Shown in pieces: positions 27,630 through 36,970 of a stretch of 64,000 nucleotides of DNA. Under the pieces are notes generated by a model. It was not told the DNA's origin, did no database searches, and saw nothing but the letters and a program-made list of their open reading frames with translations. The stretch is from positions 44,964 to 108,963 of the forward strand of contig NZ_VJZD01000004.1 in the NCBI RefSeq assembly GCF_009377175.1, in the 5' to 3' direction. Made by a program: the position numbers and the translations under genes. This DNA is from Streptomyces adustus. Lineage in GTDB: Bacteria; Actinomycetota; Actinomycetes; Streptomycetales; Streptomycetaceae. The first letter of the stretch is position 1. Every line of letters begins with the position of its first letter.

Positions 27630-28038
27630 GTGACAGCCCCGCTGTTCCTCAGCCGTTGAAGAGCTGTGGCGGCGCCTGGAAGTGTGACAGGCACGGGCTT
27701 CCAAGATCATGGAGTTCTCGACGCCCCGTGATTCGAGTGGAAGACCGTGCCTGTTGACGCTTCATCGCTGATCCCGCCTGCTGGGGAGCGGTCGCAGTCT
27801 GGACACGCCGCGCTGGCCGTTCGGCCTCTCGCTACCACCCGGAATGAGCGTACGCGTCTCGGACGGACCCGGACCTCCGCATTCGAACATCACGCCAGCC
27901 CGGCGTGACGGCTCCCCAATGCTGGAATCCCCTTGAGACCGACGCAGTTGTCCCCCTTCTCCCCTGAATCGGCGTCTGGGCCGGTGATCGTACGCCTCGG
28001 GGCGGCGCACAGACGCTGGCGGGGTGTCCGCCCTCAGC
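27630..28038. other. Intergenic stretch with insertion-sequence debris
   Basis: Contains the inverted repeat at 27687-27754 and, from about 27748 (+), the reading VPVDASSLIPPAGERSQSGH, which resembles the start of an ISAs1/DDE_Tnp_1-type transposase but stops after about 50 codons. Probably the left end of a decayed element. Confidence 0.4.
27687..27754. repeat. Inverted repeat, insertion-sequence end or mini-element
   Basis: 17-base arms (27687-27703 and 27738-27754) match at 16 positions around a 34-base centre; each arm carries GGCACGG/CCGTGCC. It begins 58 bases after the hydrolase stop. It could be a non-autonomous element of 68 bases or an element's subterminal repeat. Confidence 0.6.
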
Positions 28039-28603
28039 TCAGCGGCTCTCCGGGGCGGTGATCTGACGTTTGAGGATCTTGCCGGTGGGGCCCTTGGGTA
28101 GAGCGTCGACGAGCCAGACCTCACGCGGGTACTTGTAGGCCGCCACCCGCTCGCGGACGAACTCCCGCAGCTCGTCCGGGCCGGCCGCGCTGCCGTGGCG
28201 CAGCGCGACCACGGCGGCGACCTCCTCGCCGAGCGTGACGTGTGGTAGGCCGATCACTGCGGCCTCCGCCACGGCGGGGTGCTCGTACAGCACCTCCTCG
28301 ATCTCGCGCGGGTAGACGTTGTAGCCGCCGCGGATGATGAGATCCTTCTTACGGTCGACGATGAAGTAGTAGCCGTCCTCGTCGACGCGGGCGAGGTCGC
28401 CGGTGCGCAGCCAGCCGTGGACGATGGTCTCGGCGGTCGCCTCGGGGCGGTTCCAGTAGCCGGCCATCACGTTGTGGCCGCGGACACAGAGCTCGCCGAC
28501 GCCGTCCTGCGGGTCGAGGATGCGCATCTCGACGCCCTCGATGGGCGTGCCGACGGAGCCGGCCCGGCGGGGCCGGTCGGGGTGATTGAAGGAGGCTGCC
28601 GTC
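28039..28603 (-). pseudogene. C-terminal fragment of an acyl-CoA synthetase
   Basis: About 185 residues of the C-terminal third of an AMP-forming acyl-CoA ligase: [39 protein letters not shown], the ATP motif [21 protein letters not shown], and the catalytic C-terminal domain [11 protein letters not shown]. The frame has no start and similarity stops abruptly at about 28603, so the N-terminal two thirds are deleted. The surviving part is undamaged, suggesting a recent event. Confidence 0.82.
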
Positions 28604-29493
28604 GTGATCGCCGGGGACGGGGATCACGACGGCGCCGGCGTGATCGGAGACCGCCGGGGTGGACGGCGCCGATGGTCCAAGAGGAACCAGGCACGCGTGG
28701 CTTCCGAGCCCGTTCTCTTGGGCTTGGCGGTCCTGGCCGCCTGCAACCGCGTCAAACGCCGACCCAGCACTCGCACGGCCGGCAGCGGCCGCAACAACCG
28801 CCCAACGCTGAAACAACCGGCGTGCCCCGAACCGCCACGCACGGAAGACTCCGTCGAGCCGCTCGCATCGTTCAAGGGTGGCCTGGCTGGCCTGGTCGGA
28901 GACGGTCGTGGCCAATCGGGCGGTGTTGGCACATCGGCTGTTCACGGGGCTCTGCCGGCATCATCTCGCGGAATCGGTGCAGGAGCTGGCCGTACCGTGG
29001 CAGGCCGGGTTCGAGGGTTGCCGCCATGCTGCGCGAGGTGATGTCCGGAAGAGGGCCGAAGGTGCTGGCGCCCGCCATCAGCTGGTTAGCGTCGACCGAC
29101 TGGTGGCCCCGCTGATCCATCTGCGGCACGACCTGCCGCACTCACCTACGGCGCCGACGTCCGGCTGATCGGCACCGAGTACGCAGAGGCGCCGACGGCG
29201 TGTGAGTCCTTCGTCGCCGACAGCGGTGCCTTCGGCGGCCGCCGACTCCCTGGGCGCCCGTCGTACTTCTGCCATGGCGGTGCATGCCGCCCAACAATAC
29301 GGCGCGCGCTCGGTACTTGTGCCCGATGCTGAGATCGTCCGAGCCCGCCGCGCGTTGTGCGGGGCCAACGCCGACCCCGGTGACCTGGTGCACGACAGGC
29401 CGGACCTTGGGTAGGGGGTCAGGCCTGTCGTTGTGGTCGACGTCGGTTTCGCGGGCCGATCAGGTGGATCGCTGCACGGCAGGTGCGGCGGCT
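28604..29493. other. Fragment graveyard between the synthetase and oxidoreductase genes
   Basis: No intact gene. Apart from the dehydratase fragment at 29145-29373, the stretch 28620-29140 reads as coding-like scraps in several frames that I cannot assign. Probably the product of repeated insertions and deletions. Confidence 0.4.
29145..29373 (+). pseudogene. Fragment of a threonine/serine dehydratase-like gene
   Basis: In one frame VRLIGTEYAEAPTACESFVAD recalls the 'V-VEP--APT' segment of PLP threonine dehydratases. After a shift near 29220 another frame continues with AAADSLGARRTSAMAVHAAQ, then YGARSVLVPDAEIVRARRAL, matching the following 'ADSLGARR...VRSVLVxDxxIxxARRAL' block. Both ends are cut. 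Recognition is by pattern memory only. Confidence 0.45.
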
Positions 29494-30480
29494 CTAGTGG
29501 TTGATGGTGACGACGACCTTGCCGGTGGCGCTGCCGTCGGCCACTGCCGTGTGTGCCTGCGCGATCTCGGCGAGAGTGAAGTGGCGGGGGTCCAGCGTCG
29601 GCTTCACCTTGCCGGTGTCGACCAGGCCGGCGATATTGCGCAGGATGTCGCCGTGGTGCTCGCGACCGCGACCGGTGAGCATGGGGGCCAGGGTGAACAC
29701 ACCCGAGTAGGTTGCACCGCGGAAGGACAGCGGAGCGATGCTGTGGGTCCCCCAGCCCAGGGAGCTGAGCACATGACCGGTGTAGGTCCGGGCGATGGCG
29801 AAGGACGCGTCGAGGACCGGGCCGCCCACCGTGTCGTAGACGACATCGAATCCTTCACCGTCAGTGAGACGGCCGACGTAGTCCTCCGGAGTCTCGGAGG
29901 TGTAGTCGATCGCGGTCGCCCCGAGAGCCTCGACAGCCTTGAGGCGGTGCGGGGCGTCGGTCGCGAAGACCTCGGCGCCACGCGCACGCGCTATCTGGAT
30001 ACTCACGTGACCGACACCGCCGGCGCCGCCGTGGATCAGGACCTTCTGGCCGCTGCGCACCTGCGCCCTGTCGACGAGGCCCTCCCATGCCGTGATCGTG
30101 ACGAGCGGCAGCGCGGCCGCCTCGCGCATGTCCAAGGTCTTGGGCTTGTGCGCCAGCAGACGGGCGTCGACCGACGCGTACTGAGCCAGTGAGCCCTGCA
30201 GATCGCCGACACCGCCGGTCATTCCGTAGACCTCGTCGCCCGGGGCGAACTCACTGACTCCCTGGCCCACTTCCTCGACCACGCCGGCCATGTCCAGACC
30301 GAGCACCGCCGGAGGGACGCGCTTGGCGTGCGCTGCCTGGCCTGCAGCGATCTTGATGTCGAGCGGATTGACACCGCTTGCCTCGATCCGCACCAGTACC
30401 TGACCGGCGCCGACGGCGGGCTTCTCGATCTCCTTCAGCACCATGGGGGCGCCGAACTGTTCCAGGACTACTGCATGCAT
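29494..30480 (-). CDS. NADP-dependent quinone oxidoreductase-like MDR enzyme
   Basis: 328 residues from ATG 30480, preceded by GAAGG. Zinc-free medium-chain reductase: N-terminal GroES-like domain (ASGVNPLDIKI, VLGLDMAGVVEEVG, FAPGDEVYGMTGG) and Rossmann motif VLIHGGAGGVGHVSIQIA. It should reduce quinones or enones with NADPH in the cytosol. It is close in sequence and length to the gene at 55281, so the two are paralogues. A 30-base palindrome lies 65 bases upstream and a related half-matching site precedes the TetR gene next door, so that regulator probably controls both. Confidence 0.88.
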   Translation of the reverse strand: MHAVVLEQFGAPMVLKEIEKPAVGAGQVLVRIEASGVNPLDIKIAAGQAAHAKRVPPAVLGLDMAGVVEEVGQGVSEFAPGDEVYGMTGGVGDLQGSLAQYASVDARLLAHKPKTLDMREAAALPLVTITAWEGLVDRAQVRSGQKVLIHGGAGGVGHVSIQIARARGAEVFATDAPHRLKAVEALGATAIDYTSETPEDYVGRLTDGEGFDVVYDTVGGPVLDASFAIARTYTGHVLSSLGWGTHSIAPLSFRGATYSGVFTLAPMLTGRGREHHGDILRNIAGLVDTGKVKPTLDPRHFTLAEIAQAHTAVADGSATGKVVVTINH

Positions 30481-30544
30481 GGTGCCACCTTCGGATGTGC
30501 GTTGTTGAACCACGTAGGCATGGGTCCAGTACGACCGAACCCGC

Positions 30545-30574
30545 TTAATCAAACAGACTAGTCCGTTCGATTAA
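30545..30574. promoter_or_regulatory. TetR-type operator before the oxidoreductase gene
   Basis: 30-base palindrome centred on ACTAGT with outer arms TTAATC/GATTAA; 26 of 30 positions are symmetric. It lies 65-94 bases upstream of the oxidoreductase start, at the expected promoter position. Confidence 0.75.
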
Positions 30575-30783
30575 GAGCGGCAAGCGGAGCGCGACACGGG
30601 GAGCGAGGCGCCGTGCGGGGAGCTGAATCGCTCGTTGCCGCCAGCCTGACCTGCCCACTTCCTGTAATGTTAGGTACATGACAAATCAATGTCACGGATA
30701 GCGACGCGGGATCCGCCGACGGGTTGTTCGCGCTCGCTCATGCCCCGTGTCGGACAGCACGAGCACGGTCTCGGCCGGAGCGG

Positions 30784-31368
30784 TCAGGCGGCCGTACCGG
30801 TATGCGCAGCGACCAGAAGCCTTGCCGCGGCCTTGGCTTCGGCCACGACGCCGCCGTCCTGCAGCAGTCGCCCTGATGTCAGAGCGCCGTCGATCAGGAG
30901 CCCGAGGTGCCGGGCGAGTGCCGCGGCGTCCGCCGCCCCTGCCCGTCGGCAGAGTTCCGTCAGCCATGTCTGCCGCCGCAACGCGTGCTCCACGGTCACG
31001 GCGTGCGCCTCCGAGTCGGCTTCGGCCTCCACCGCTGCGCTCACGAACGGGCAGCCGAAGAAGCCGTGGCGGTCAAAGGCGTCCGACAGGGCGTCGAACA
31101 TGCCCACCAGTTGCTCGCGAGGATCGTCGCCCGCCTGCTCGGCGGCTGCCGACAACTGCGCCCTCCAGGAGGTGTCCGTCCTGCGGAGGTATTCCGCCAC
31201 GAGCTGTTCCTTCGTGCGGAAATGCGCGTAGAGGGTGGACTTCGCGACCCCGGACCTCTCGATGACCTGGTCGATCCCGACCCCACGCAGGCCGTGGGTG
31301 TAGAACAAGTCCGCCGCCGCGGTGAGAATCCTGTCCTCGGACTTCGTTCTGCGGAACTTCGTAGCCAT
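30784..31368 (-). CDS. TetR-family regulator
   Basis: 194 residues from ATG 31368. N-terminal HTH: DRILTAAADLFYTHGLRGVG, then VIERSGVAKSTLYAHFRTKEQLV; the C-terminal ligand domain is of the AcrR/TetR_C type. It lies on the same strand and upstream of the quinone oxidoreductase gene, 303 bases away. The ACTAGT-centred palindromes before each gene argue for autoregulation plus repression of the oxidoreductase. The inducer is presumably a quinone or other electrophile (inference). Confidence 0.9.
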   Translation of the reverse strand: MATKFRRTKSEDRILTAAADLFYTHGLRGVGIDQVIERSGVAKSTLYAHFRTKEQLVAEYLRRTDTSWRAQLSAAAEQAGDDPREQLVGMFDALSDAFDRHGFFGCPFVSAAVEAEADSEAHAVTVEHALRRQTWLTELCRRAGAADAAALARHLGLLIDGALTSGRLLQDGGVVAEAKAAARLLVAAHTGTAA

Positions 31369-31382
31369 GGCCGGCCCTCCCT

Positions 31383-31408
31383 AATCGGACAGACTAGTAC
31401 GTCTTTTC
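31383..31408. promoter_or_regulatory. Second ACTAGT-centred TetR site
   Basis: Shares AATC...ACAGACTAGT...CGT with the operator at 30545-30574 and lies 15-40 bases before the TetR start codon; less symmetric, so probably the weaker autoregulatory site. Confidence 0.6.
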
Positions 31409-31549
31409 CCTGGGAGGCAATCAGGATGCCGGTCGGGTGATCCGTGCGGTGCGGCGCCGAACCCTACCCGTCGCGGACGGCGGGGTCCGCGACCCCAGGC
31501 CCGCGCCGAACGGCTCACAGCAGTCTCCAATGCTCTGCCGGCGGGAGGT

Positions 31550-32179
31550 TCAGCCTTCGAGGCCGATACGGACGGCCAGCCCGGCGAGCATCACGCCGGT
31601 CACGCTGTCGATGTACCGGCGCGCACGGCGGTATGCCGCCGCGATCTTCGGGAGGGAGAAGACTCGGGCGACCACGACGGAGAACCAGACACCCGCAATG
31701 AAGACGAGGGCGAGACCTGCGCCTGTGCGCTGCCCCCAGCCGAGGTGGGCGGGCAGTATCGCCGCGAAGACACTCGTGAAGAAGACCGCAACCTTGGGGT
31801 TGCCCAGGTTGGTCAGGGCCCCGATGCGCCAGGCTGCCACCCGTGAACGGGACTCGGCCTTGACCACGGCGACCTGCGCGGATTCCCCCGGCTGCCTGAT
31901 CGAGCGCAGCATCTGGAAACTCAGGTAGAGCAGGTAGAGAGCACCGGCGATGCGGATGGTGTCGTAGACGACCTGCACCCGCGTCAGGAGCACGGTGACG
32001 CCTGCGAGGCTGGAGAAGATCCATAGGGCGTTCGCAGTCGTCACGCCCAGGCCCACCCACATGGCGTCCCGCCGCGACCTGGCCATCGCCGAGTGCGTGA
32101 CCGCCAGAAAGTCAGGTCCCGGGCTGGCGAGCGCTAGGAGCCATACAGCCAGAAGAGCAATCATCGATGACACAGGCAT
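31550..32179 (-). CDS. LysE/RhtB-family amino-acid exporter
   Basis: 209 residues from ATG 32179. Five to six hydrophobic segments; the family signature LLALASPGPDFLAVTHSAMARSR (PGPxxL near residue 20) and TNLGNPKVAVFFTSVFAAILP after the third segment are both present. Members export amino acids or small neutral metabolites across the cytoplasmic membrane. The ribosome site is weak. No biosynthetic gene adjoins; the cupin gene lies 168 bases upstream on the same strand with a terminator between, so it is transcribed separately. Confidence 0.88.
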   Translation of the reverse strand: MPVSSMIALLAVWLLALASPGPDFLAVTHSAMARSRRDAMWVGLGVTTANALWIFSSLAGVTVLLTRVQVVYDTIRIAGALYLLYLSFQMLRSIRQPGESAQVAVVKAESRSRVAAWRIGALTNLGNPKVAVFFTSVFAAILPAHLGWGQRTGAGLALVFIAGVWFSVVVARVFSLPKIAAAYRRARRYIDSVTGVMLAGLAVRIGLEG

Positions 32180-32259
32180 GCCTGCCTGAGCACCTGGGTG
32201 CCGGGCGTTGTTCCCGGCGTCGGCGACGTGATGTGGCAGAAGGGCGGCCCTGCTCACAC

Positions 32260-32310
32260 GGGGCCGCGGCGGTGACCCGGCCGAAGGGGCCCACCGCCGC
32301 GGAAGGCCCC
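32260..32310 (-). terminator. Hairpin terminator after the cupin gene
   Basis: Arms CCGCGGCGGTG (32264-32274) and CACCGCCGCGG (32292-32302), extended by GGGG/CCCC outside, about 40 bases past the cupin stop. Confidence 0.7.
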
Positions 32311-32347
32311 TTCTCATGTGCTCGTTGACGCGCCTGCTCGTCCCCGT

Positions 32348-32857
32348 TCAGGCAGTCGGTGGCGGGCCGAGGATCTCGATGCCGAACGAGGCCGCTGCCT
32401 TGGCCAGCTCGGCGGGATCCAGCGGAGGAAGGTCGCTGGGCATGACGAGGTACGGGGGCGCGGCAGGGGAGCCGGCCTGAAGGGTGAAGGTGTCGAAACC
32501 GCCGGGAGTGTGCAGGGTGAGGAAGCGTGCGGTCGGACTCGTCACGACGAAGGCGTGAGGCAGGGCCTTCGGCAGGACGACAATGCTGCCCGGGCCCGCG
32601 CTGCGCTTCTCTCCACCGACCTCCACCCGCAGCTCGCCGTCCAGGACGAGGAAGGTCTCGTCGTCATCGTCATGCCGGTGCAGGGGGCTGCTGTAGCCGC
32701 GCTCGCCGCGATGCTCCAGGACCGCGAGGGCACCGCCCGTGCTTTCGGAGGACACGCGCTGCGTGACCAGAGCTCCCAGGAACCACACGGCCTTCTGCTC
32801 CTCAGGGGCCAGTACGGTCGGCGAAATGAATTCGGCCGGCGTGGAGAACGCTGTCAT
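32348..32857 (-). CDS. Cupin-domain protein
   Basis: 169 residues; ATG 32857 has GGAGG six bases upstream. Single beta-barrel with both cupin motifs: GYSSPLHRHDDDDETFLVLDGELRV (HxH...E) and SIVVLPKALPHAFVVT with the second His. The residues needed to hold a metal are therefore present, as in quercetin-dioxygenase-like bicupin relatives. No substrate is suggested by neighbours. The gene stands alone with its own terminator. Confidence 0.85.
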   Translation of the reverse strand: MTAFSTPAEFISPTVLAPEEQKAVWFLGALVTQRVSSESTGGALAVLEHRGERGYSSPLHRHDDDDETFLVLDGELRVEVGGEKRSAGPGSIVVLPKALPHAFVVTSPTARFLTLHTPGGFDTFTLQAGSPAAPPYLVMPSDLPPLDPAELAKAAASFGIEILGPPPTA

Positions 32858-33340
32858 GAAGAACCTCCATAGGGGAATACCAAGGATGGGGGTGGGTCTC
32901 AACGGGCTATTCCCTGTTGCGCTAGCAGTGCTGTATCGTGCGGCCCCGGTCCGGTTCGTAGAATACGGTGGAAGATTTAACGGGAAACCATTCTTGGACT
33001 CTCGCGCAAGAAGAGAGGATCCCGAATAAATGGAGAGCGGCCTGCCCGAAGTCCGAGCTGCCGCGGTTCAAGTCCGTGAGCGAATCCGTTGTGCCGCTCT
33101 GAGCTGCTCGAACAGCTGCTCTGCCGCACGAGGACGCGCATCGGCGAACGGAGTGCTGTGGAGGTGGCGGAGGTCACACAGGACGAGAGCGGTCGGCGTC
33201 CTCGGGAGTTCTGTCTCGCAGAGAGCATTCCGCAGGAGCAGGTACTAGCTAGTACAGTGCGAAGGCGTAGGGTATGTCGTTTCGGCATTCTCTGATGTGT
33301 CACAGAAAATTATCCGGGGCCTCTCCTGGCCTCCTGCCGG
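32858..33340. other. Intergenic stretch upstream of the cupin gene
   Basis: About 480 bases with lower GC just before the cupin gene (its promoter region). A perfect 14-base palindrome (GTACTAGCTAGTAC) lies at 33242-33255. No gene is supported. Confidence 0.45.
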
Positions 33341-35599
33341 TCAGGGCGGGCCGGATCCCGTGTCTTTGCCGTCCTCTCTGTCTGCTTCTTTTCTCGGGTT
33401 CTGCAGTTCCATCCATACGGTCTTCCCGCGGCCATGAGGCGAACTGCCCCATGTCGTGGCCAGACTGTCGACGATCTGCAGCCCGCGACCGTGCTCGGCC
33501 TGGCTCTGCTCGGCCTCGTCGGTGACCGACATGGCCGACGGCAAGGGGGGGTGGGCGTCGGAGTCCCGTACCTCCAGCCGGATGTGGTCCTCGTACTCAC
33601 GCATACGGATGTCGACGGCGCTGTCTGCGTGGGTGAGGGCGTTGGTCACCGCTTCCGAGGCGATCACTTCCAGTGTGTCCGTGAGTTCCGCGGCGTCCCA
33701 CCGCCGCAGGCATCCGCGGACGAAGCGACGTGCCGCTGCCACGCCCGCGAGGTCATGCCGCGGTATCTCGAAACGCTCGATGCGCCGGCTGGCCCCCGCG
33801 ACGCCGCCCTCGAAGCGGGCCAGCAGCAGACTCAGGTCGTCGTGGCCATCGGCAGCGGCTTCCGTCAACTGGTCCGCGAGTTCCTCCAGGTCCCCGTCCG
33901 CCTCCGTCAGAAGTTTGAGGACGGACGGCGACAACTCTCCGGTCTTCGCTGCGTACATGCCGTCGGTGTAGAGCATCAGCGTGGATCCGGGCGGGACGAT
34001 GGTGGACGTGTTCGTCACCGCGCTCTCGCCGACGCCCAGCGGTACGCCGACCACGGTGTCCAGGTGGTGGAGCTGTCCGTCCGGACGGCGCAGCAGGGGA
34101 GCGGGGTGACCTGCGCGGGCGACTTCGACCACCCCGTCCGAGAGACTGAGAAAGGCGATGCAGCAGGTGGCGATGAGCTCGGTGTCCAGTTCGGACAACA
34201 GTCGCCCGGTCCGGTTGAGGACTGCCGCAGGATCATGGCCCTCTCTGGCGTAGGCCATCACTGCGCTGCGCAGCTGGCCCATGACGATGGCGCTGTCCGT
34301 GCTGTGGCCCTCCACATCGCCGACGATCAGCGCGACACGCCCATCCGGAAGCTGCAGCACGTCGTACCAGTCGCCGCCCAGACCGGCTTCTCCTCGCGCG
34401 GGGACATAGCGCGCAGTGGTGATCACTCCCGGCAGCGCGGTCAGTGAACGTGGCAGCAGTGTCCGCTGAAGGCTCTCGGCCAGAGTGTGCTCGTAGGCCG
34501 AGAGCCTCGCCCGCTCCACCGCCGAGGCGAGCAGGTCCGCGAGCATCATCAGCGCGGCCCGTTCCTCGGTGGTGAGGACCCGTTCGTCGTCGAAGGTGAG
34601 ACAGCACACCCCCACGTGACGGCTGCCCACCCCGAGAGGCAGGAAGGCCCAGCTGCGTACCGTGTCGTCGGCCTCGTAGACGTCGGGATAGTGGCTCTGG
34701 AGCCCGGAGGGACTGTCGAAGAAATAAGGGAAGTGCGCCAGAACCGCGTCGGCCCAAGGACTGCCCGGCGTGAGGTTCGTGGCATGCATCCCCCTGATCA
34801 GGGCCGCGCTCACGCCGCTGCTGCCCACGATCCACAGCCGGTCGTCCTTGACGTGTCCCATCATGATCCCGCTCGCGCCGAACGGGACCATCATGTGGGC
34901 CCGTGCCGCAGGAAGGATTTCGTCGAGGCTCGTGAGCTGCGTCAGCCGGGTGCTCAGATGGTGCACGTGGTACATGAGCGACAGGCCCGCGGATTCCGGC
35001 GCGCCCGGCGCGCCCCACCTGGAAACGTCATGGCCGCCCTGGTCGCCCGGGCTCGGCACCAGAATCGCGCTCGGACCGGGCGCCACGGTCACCCCCCGCG
35101 CCGACAGCACGGCAAGTTCCGCCGAGAGACGGCTTGCGACGCCCGACAGCACGTCCCGCTCGTCGGCGTCGAACGCCCAGGCAGGGCCCTGCATCAGTGG
35201 ACGCACCAGAGTCAAAGCGCCGAACCGTGTGCCGTCCTCGGCCACCAGCGGCACAGAGGCCGCGGAGTAAGGAAAGGGAATCAAGCGGAACGCCTCTTCG
35301 GAGCCCGGCCGTGGAGCGGGTGCGCTGGCGACCGTGAAAGCGCCCGTCCGCCACGCCCTCGCGGATGCGTGGTCGGCGTCGACGGATATGACGTCGGGCA
35401 TGCCGAAGAGGAAGGGAACCGAGCCCTGGATCACTGCCGCCCGCAACCGTGACCGGTCCGCATCGATCAGAAAGAGGATGCCGGCGGGGGCCTCACGGGT
35501 GGCCAACGCTTCGGCCAAGGACGACACCAGCACCTTGCGGAGCTCAATGGCGTCGGCTGTGTCCGGCCGGGCTTCCTGCTTCTTCGGAAGGTTTTCCAT
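33341..35599 (-). CDS. RsbU/SpoIIE-like PP2C phosphatase with GAF and ATPase domains
   Basis: 752 residues from ATG 35599, chosen for GGAAGG just upstream; an extra 33 N-terminal residues are possible. In order: a GAF-like domain (about 20-190), a second GAF domain (about 215-395; LTSLDEILPAARAHM through RAALMMLADLLASAVERA), a PP2C/SpoIIE phosphatase (LPGVITTARYVPARGEAGLGG, GDWYDVLQLPDGRVALIVGDV, AGHPAPLLRRPDG, YTDGMYA) and a C-terminal HATPase of the RsbW type (EVIASEAVTNALTHAD, HGRGLQIVDSLATTWG). Such proteins set anti-sigma/anti-anti-sigma phosphorylation in stress or developmental signalling. No sigma factor gene is nearby, so it acts in trans. No membrane segment is seen. Confidence 0.9.
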   Translation of the reverse strand: MENLPKKQEARPDTADAIELRKVLVSSLAEALATREAPAGILFLIDADRSRLRAAVIQGSVPFLFGMPDVISVDADHASARAWRTGAFTVASAPAPRPGSEEAFRLIPFPYSAASVPLVAEDGTRFGALTLVRPLMQGPAWAFDADERDVLSGVASRLSAELAVLSARGVTVAPGPSAILVPSPGDQGGHDVSRWGAPGAPESAGLSLMYHVHHLSTRLTQLTSLDEILPAARAHMMVPFGASGIMMGHVKDDRLWIVGSSGVSAALIRGMHATNLTPGSPWADAVLAHFPYFFDSPSGLQSHYPDVYEADDTVRSWAFLPLGVGSRHVGVCCLTFDDERVLTTEERAALMMLADLLASAVERARLSAYEHTLAESLQRTLLPRSLTALPGVITTARYVPARGEAGLGGDWYDVLQLPDGRVALIVGDVEGHSTDSAIVMGQLRSAVMAYAREGHDPAAVLNRTGRLLSELDTELIATCCIAFLSLSDGVVEVARAGHPAPLLRRPDGQLHHLDTVVGVPLGVGESAVTNTSTIVPPGSTLMLYTDGMYAAKTGELSPSVLKLLTEADGDLEELADQLTEAAADGHDDLSLLLARFEGGVAGASRRIERFEIPRHDLAGVAAARRFVRGCLRRWDAAELTDTLEVIASEAVTNALTHADSAVDIRMREYEDHIRLEVRDSDAHPPLPSAMSVTDEAEQSQAEHGRGLQIVDSLATTWGSSPHGRGKTVWMELQNPRKEADREDGKDTGSGPP

Positions 35600-35782
35600 G
35601 ACGCCTTCCGCCCTGTCGACACGCCCACGCGGCTGCGACCGCCAGCGAGCCGCTTGCGCTGGGCGGGCGCTCATGCCATCGACACTACCTCCGGCCACCC
35701 TGCCCCGCCGTGCGGAAGCGGAGTGGCCTCTGAGGACGGATCCGGAGACTCACCGAATGCCGGACGCCCACTCACGGCTGGC

Positions 35783-36513
35783 TCAGACCGGTCGGGCGCC
35801 GCCGTCCACGTGCACCACGGTGCCGGTCACGAACGGGTTGGTGATGGTGAACGGCACGGCCTGCACCAGGTCGTCGACGGCGCCCACGCGCCGTGTCAGG
35901 TTGCTCTCGGCCACGTCACGGAGAAATGCCTGCTCGTTGTCGAGCTTGTCCCAGGCACCGCTGTCGACGATGCCCGGGGAGATCGCGTTGACCCGCACCG
36001 GGGCGATCTCCACGGCGAGGGCCTGCACCAGATGGGCCAGCGCTCCGTTGGCCGTGGCCATCACCGTGCGCCCAGGAGCGGGACGCCATCCGACGAAGCC
36101 CGAGAAGAAGGTGAACGAACCGCCGTCCCGTACCTGATCCGCGATGTGCTTGGCCAGCAGCAGCGGACCGATCACCTTGGCCGCGAAAGCGCGCTGGACG
36201 GCGCCGAGCTCCAGTTCGGCCAGCGGACCGTTGGCGGGTACGGCGGCAGTGGAGACCAGATGATCGAAAGCACCGGCCCGTTCGGCGAGAGCCGCGATCG
36301 ACTCCTCGTCGGTGATGTCCAGCGGAACGACCTCCGCGGGGCCGGTCAGGCTTTCCGCGGTGCGTTCGACCTTCTGCGGGTCGGGGCCCGCAGAAGGAGC
36401 TCGGCGCCGGCGGAGGACGCTGTCCGGGCCAGTTGCCGACCGGTGTGCGAACCGGCCCCGATGACGACCAGACGCTGGCCATCGAATGCTCGGGCCGCGG
36501 ACGCGACAGACAT
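35783..36513 (-). pseudogene. SDR-family oxidoreductase with a frameshift
   Basis: From ATG 36513 the frame gives a normal Rossmann start (FDGQRLVVIGAGSHTGRQLA, then SSAGAELLLR) but soon ends. From about 36380 the +1-shifted frame continues perfectly (DPQKVERTAESLTGPAEVV, AFDHLVSTAAVPANGP, VRVNAISPGIVDSGAW, VTGTVVHVDGGARPV). One base is therefore lost or gained at 36382-36390, within GGGGCCC. The YxxxK position is not typical (TVMATANGAL), so it may belong to the 'SDR d' group without the classic Tyr. It diverges from an AraC gene. A sequencing slip is possible, since the rest is intact. Confidence 0.75.
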
Positions 36514-36970
36514 GAGAAACCCTCCGAAAGAATGTCAGACGGCAGGCCGACGCCTGATTGTGTGCGGCCGCACCTCAGCGTCCACGCTGAATCATCATGA
36601 CATCTGCATTTACTTGATGCCGTCAGATCCATATATGCCTCCCGGGTGTTCTGTTTCAGGCCTTCGGGAGGCGGCACGCCTACGAGGCTTGAATCGGGAT
36701 GAACGAACTCGGACGATGGCGCACACATCGTGGAGCCCCGCGCATTGTTCGGAGAGTTTTTCCCGATCAGAATACGAACGGTACGGTTGAGGGGTGTGAT
36801 TTCCAGGAGGGACTTACGCGGCCGTAAGGATCCGGCCTCGCATCGGCGTGCCCACGCATCCTCCCCCGGATCGCCTGGAGCCGCTACTGGCATATCCTGT
36901 CCGACTGTCACTGTTCACTTCGTCCGAAGTCTCACCGTCGAGGCTCCGCCTCAAGCTGACAAGGGAGCCG
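36514..36970. other. Divergent intergenic region between the SDR and AraC genes
   Basis: 457 bases, AT-richer near 36600-36640, as expected for two divergent promoters. The open frame beginning at 36848 in line with the AraC gene lacks a ribosome site and is treated as leader. Confidence 0.45.

Noticed and set aside
33242..33255. Perfect 14-base palindrome GTACTAGCTAGTAC considered as an operator
   Set aside because: It lies almost 400 bases from the nearest start codon and no adjacent regulator exists, so function is not supported.
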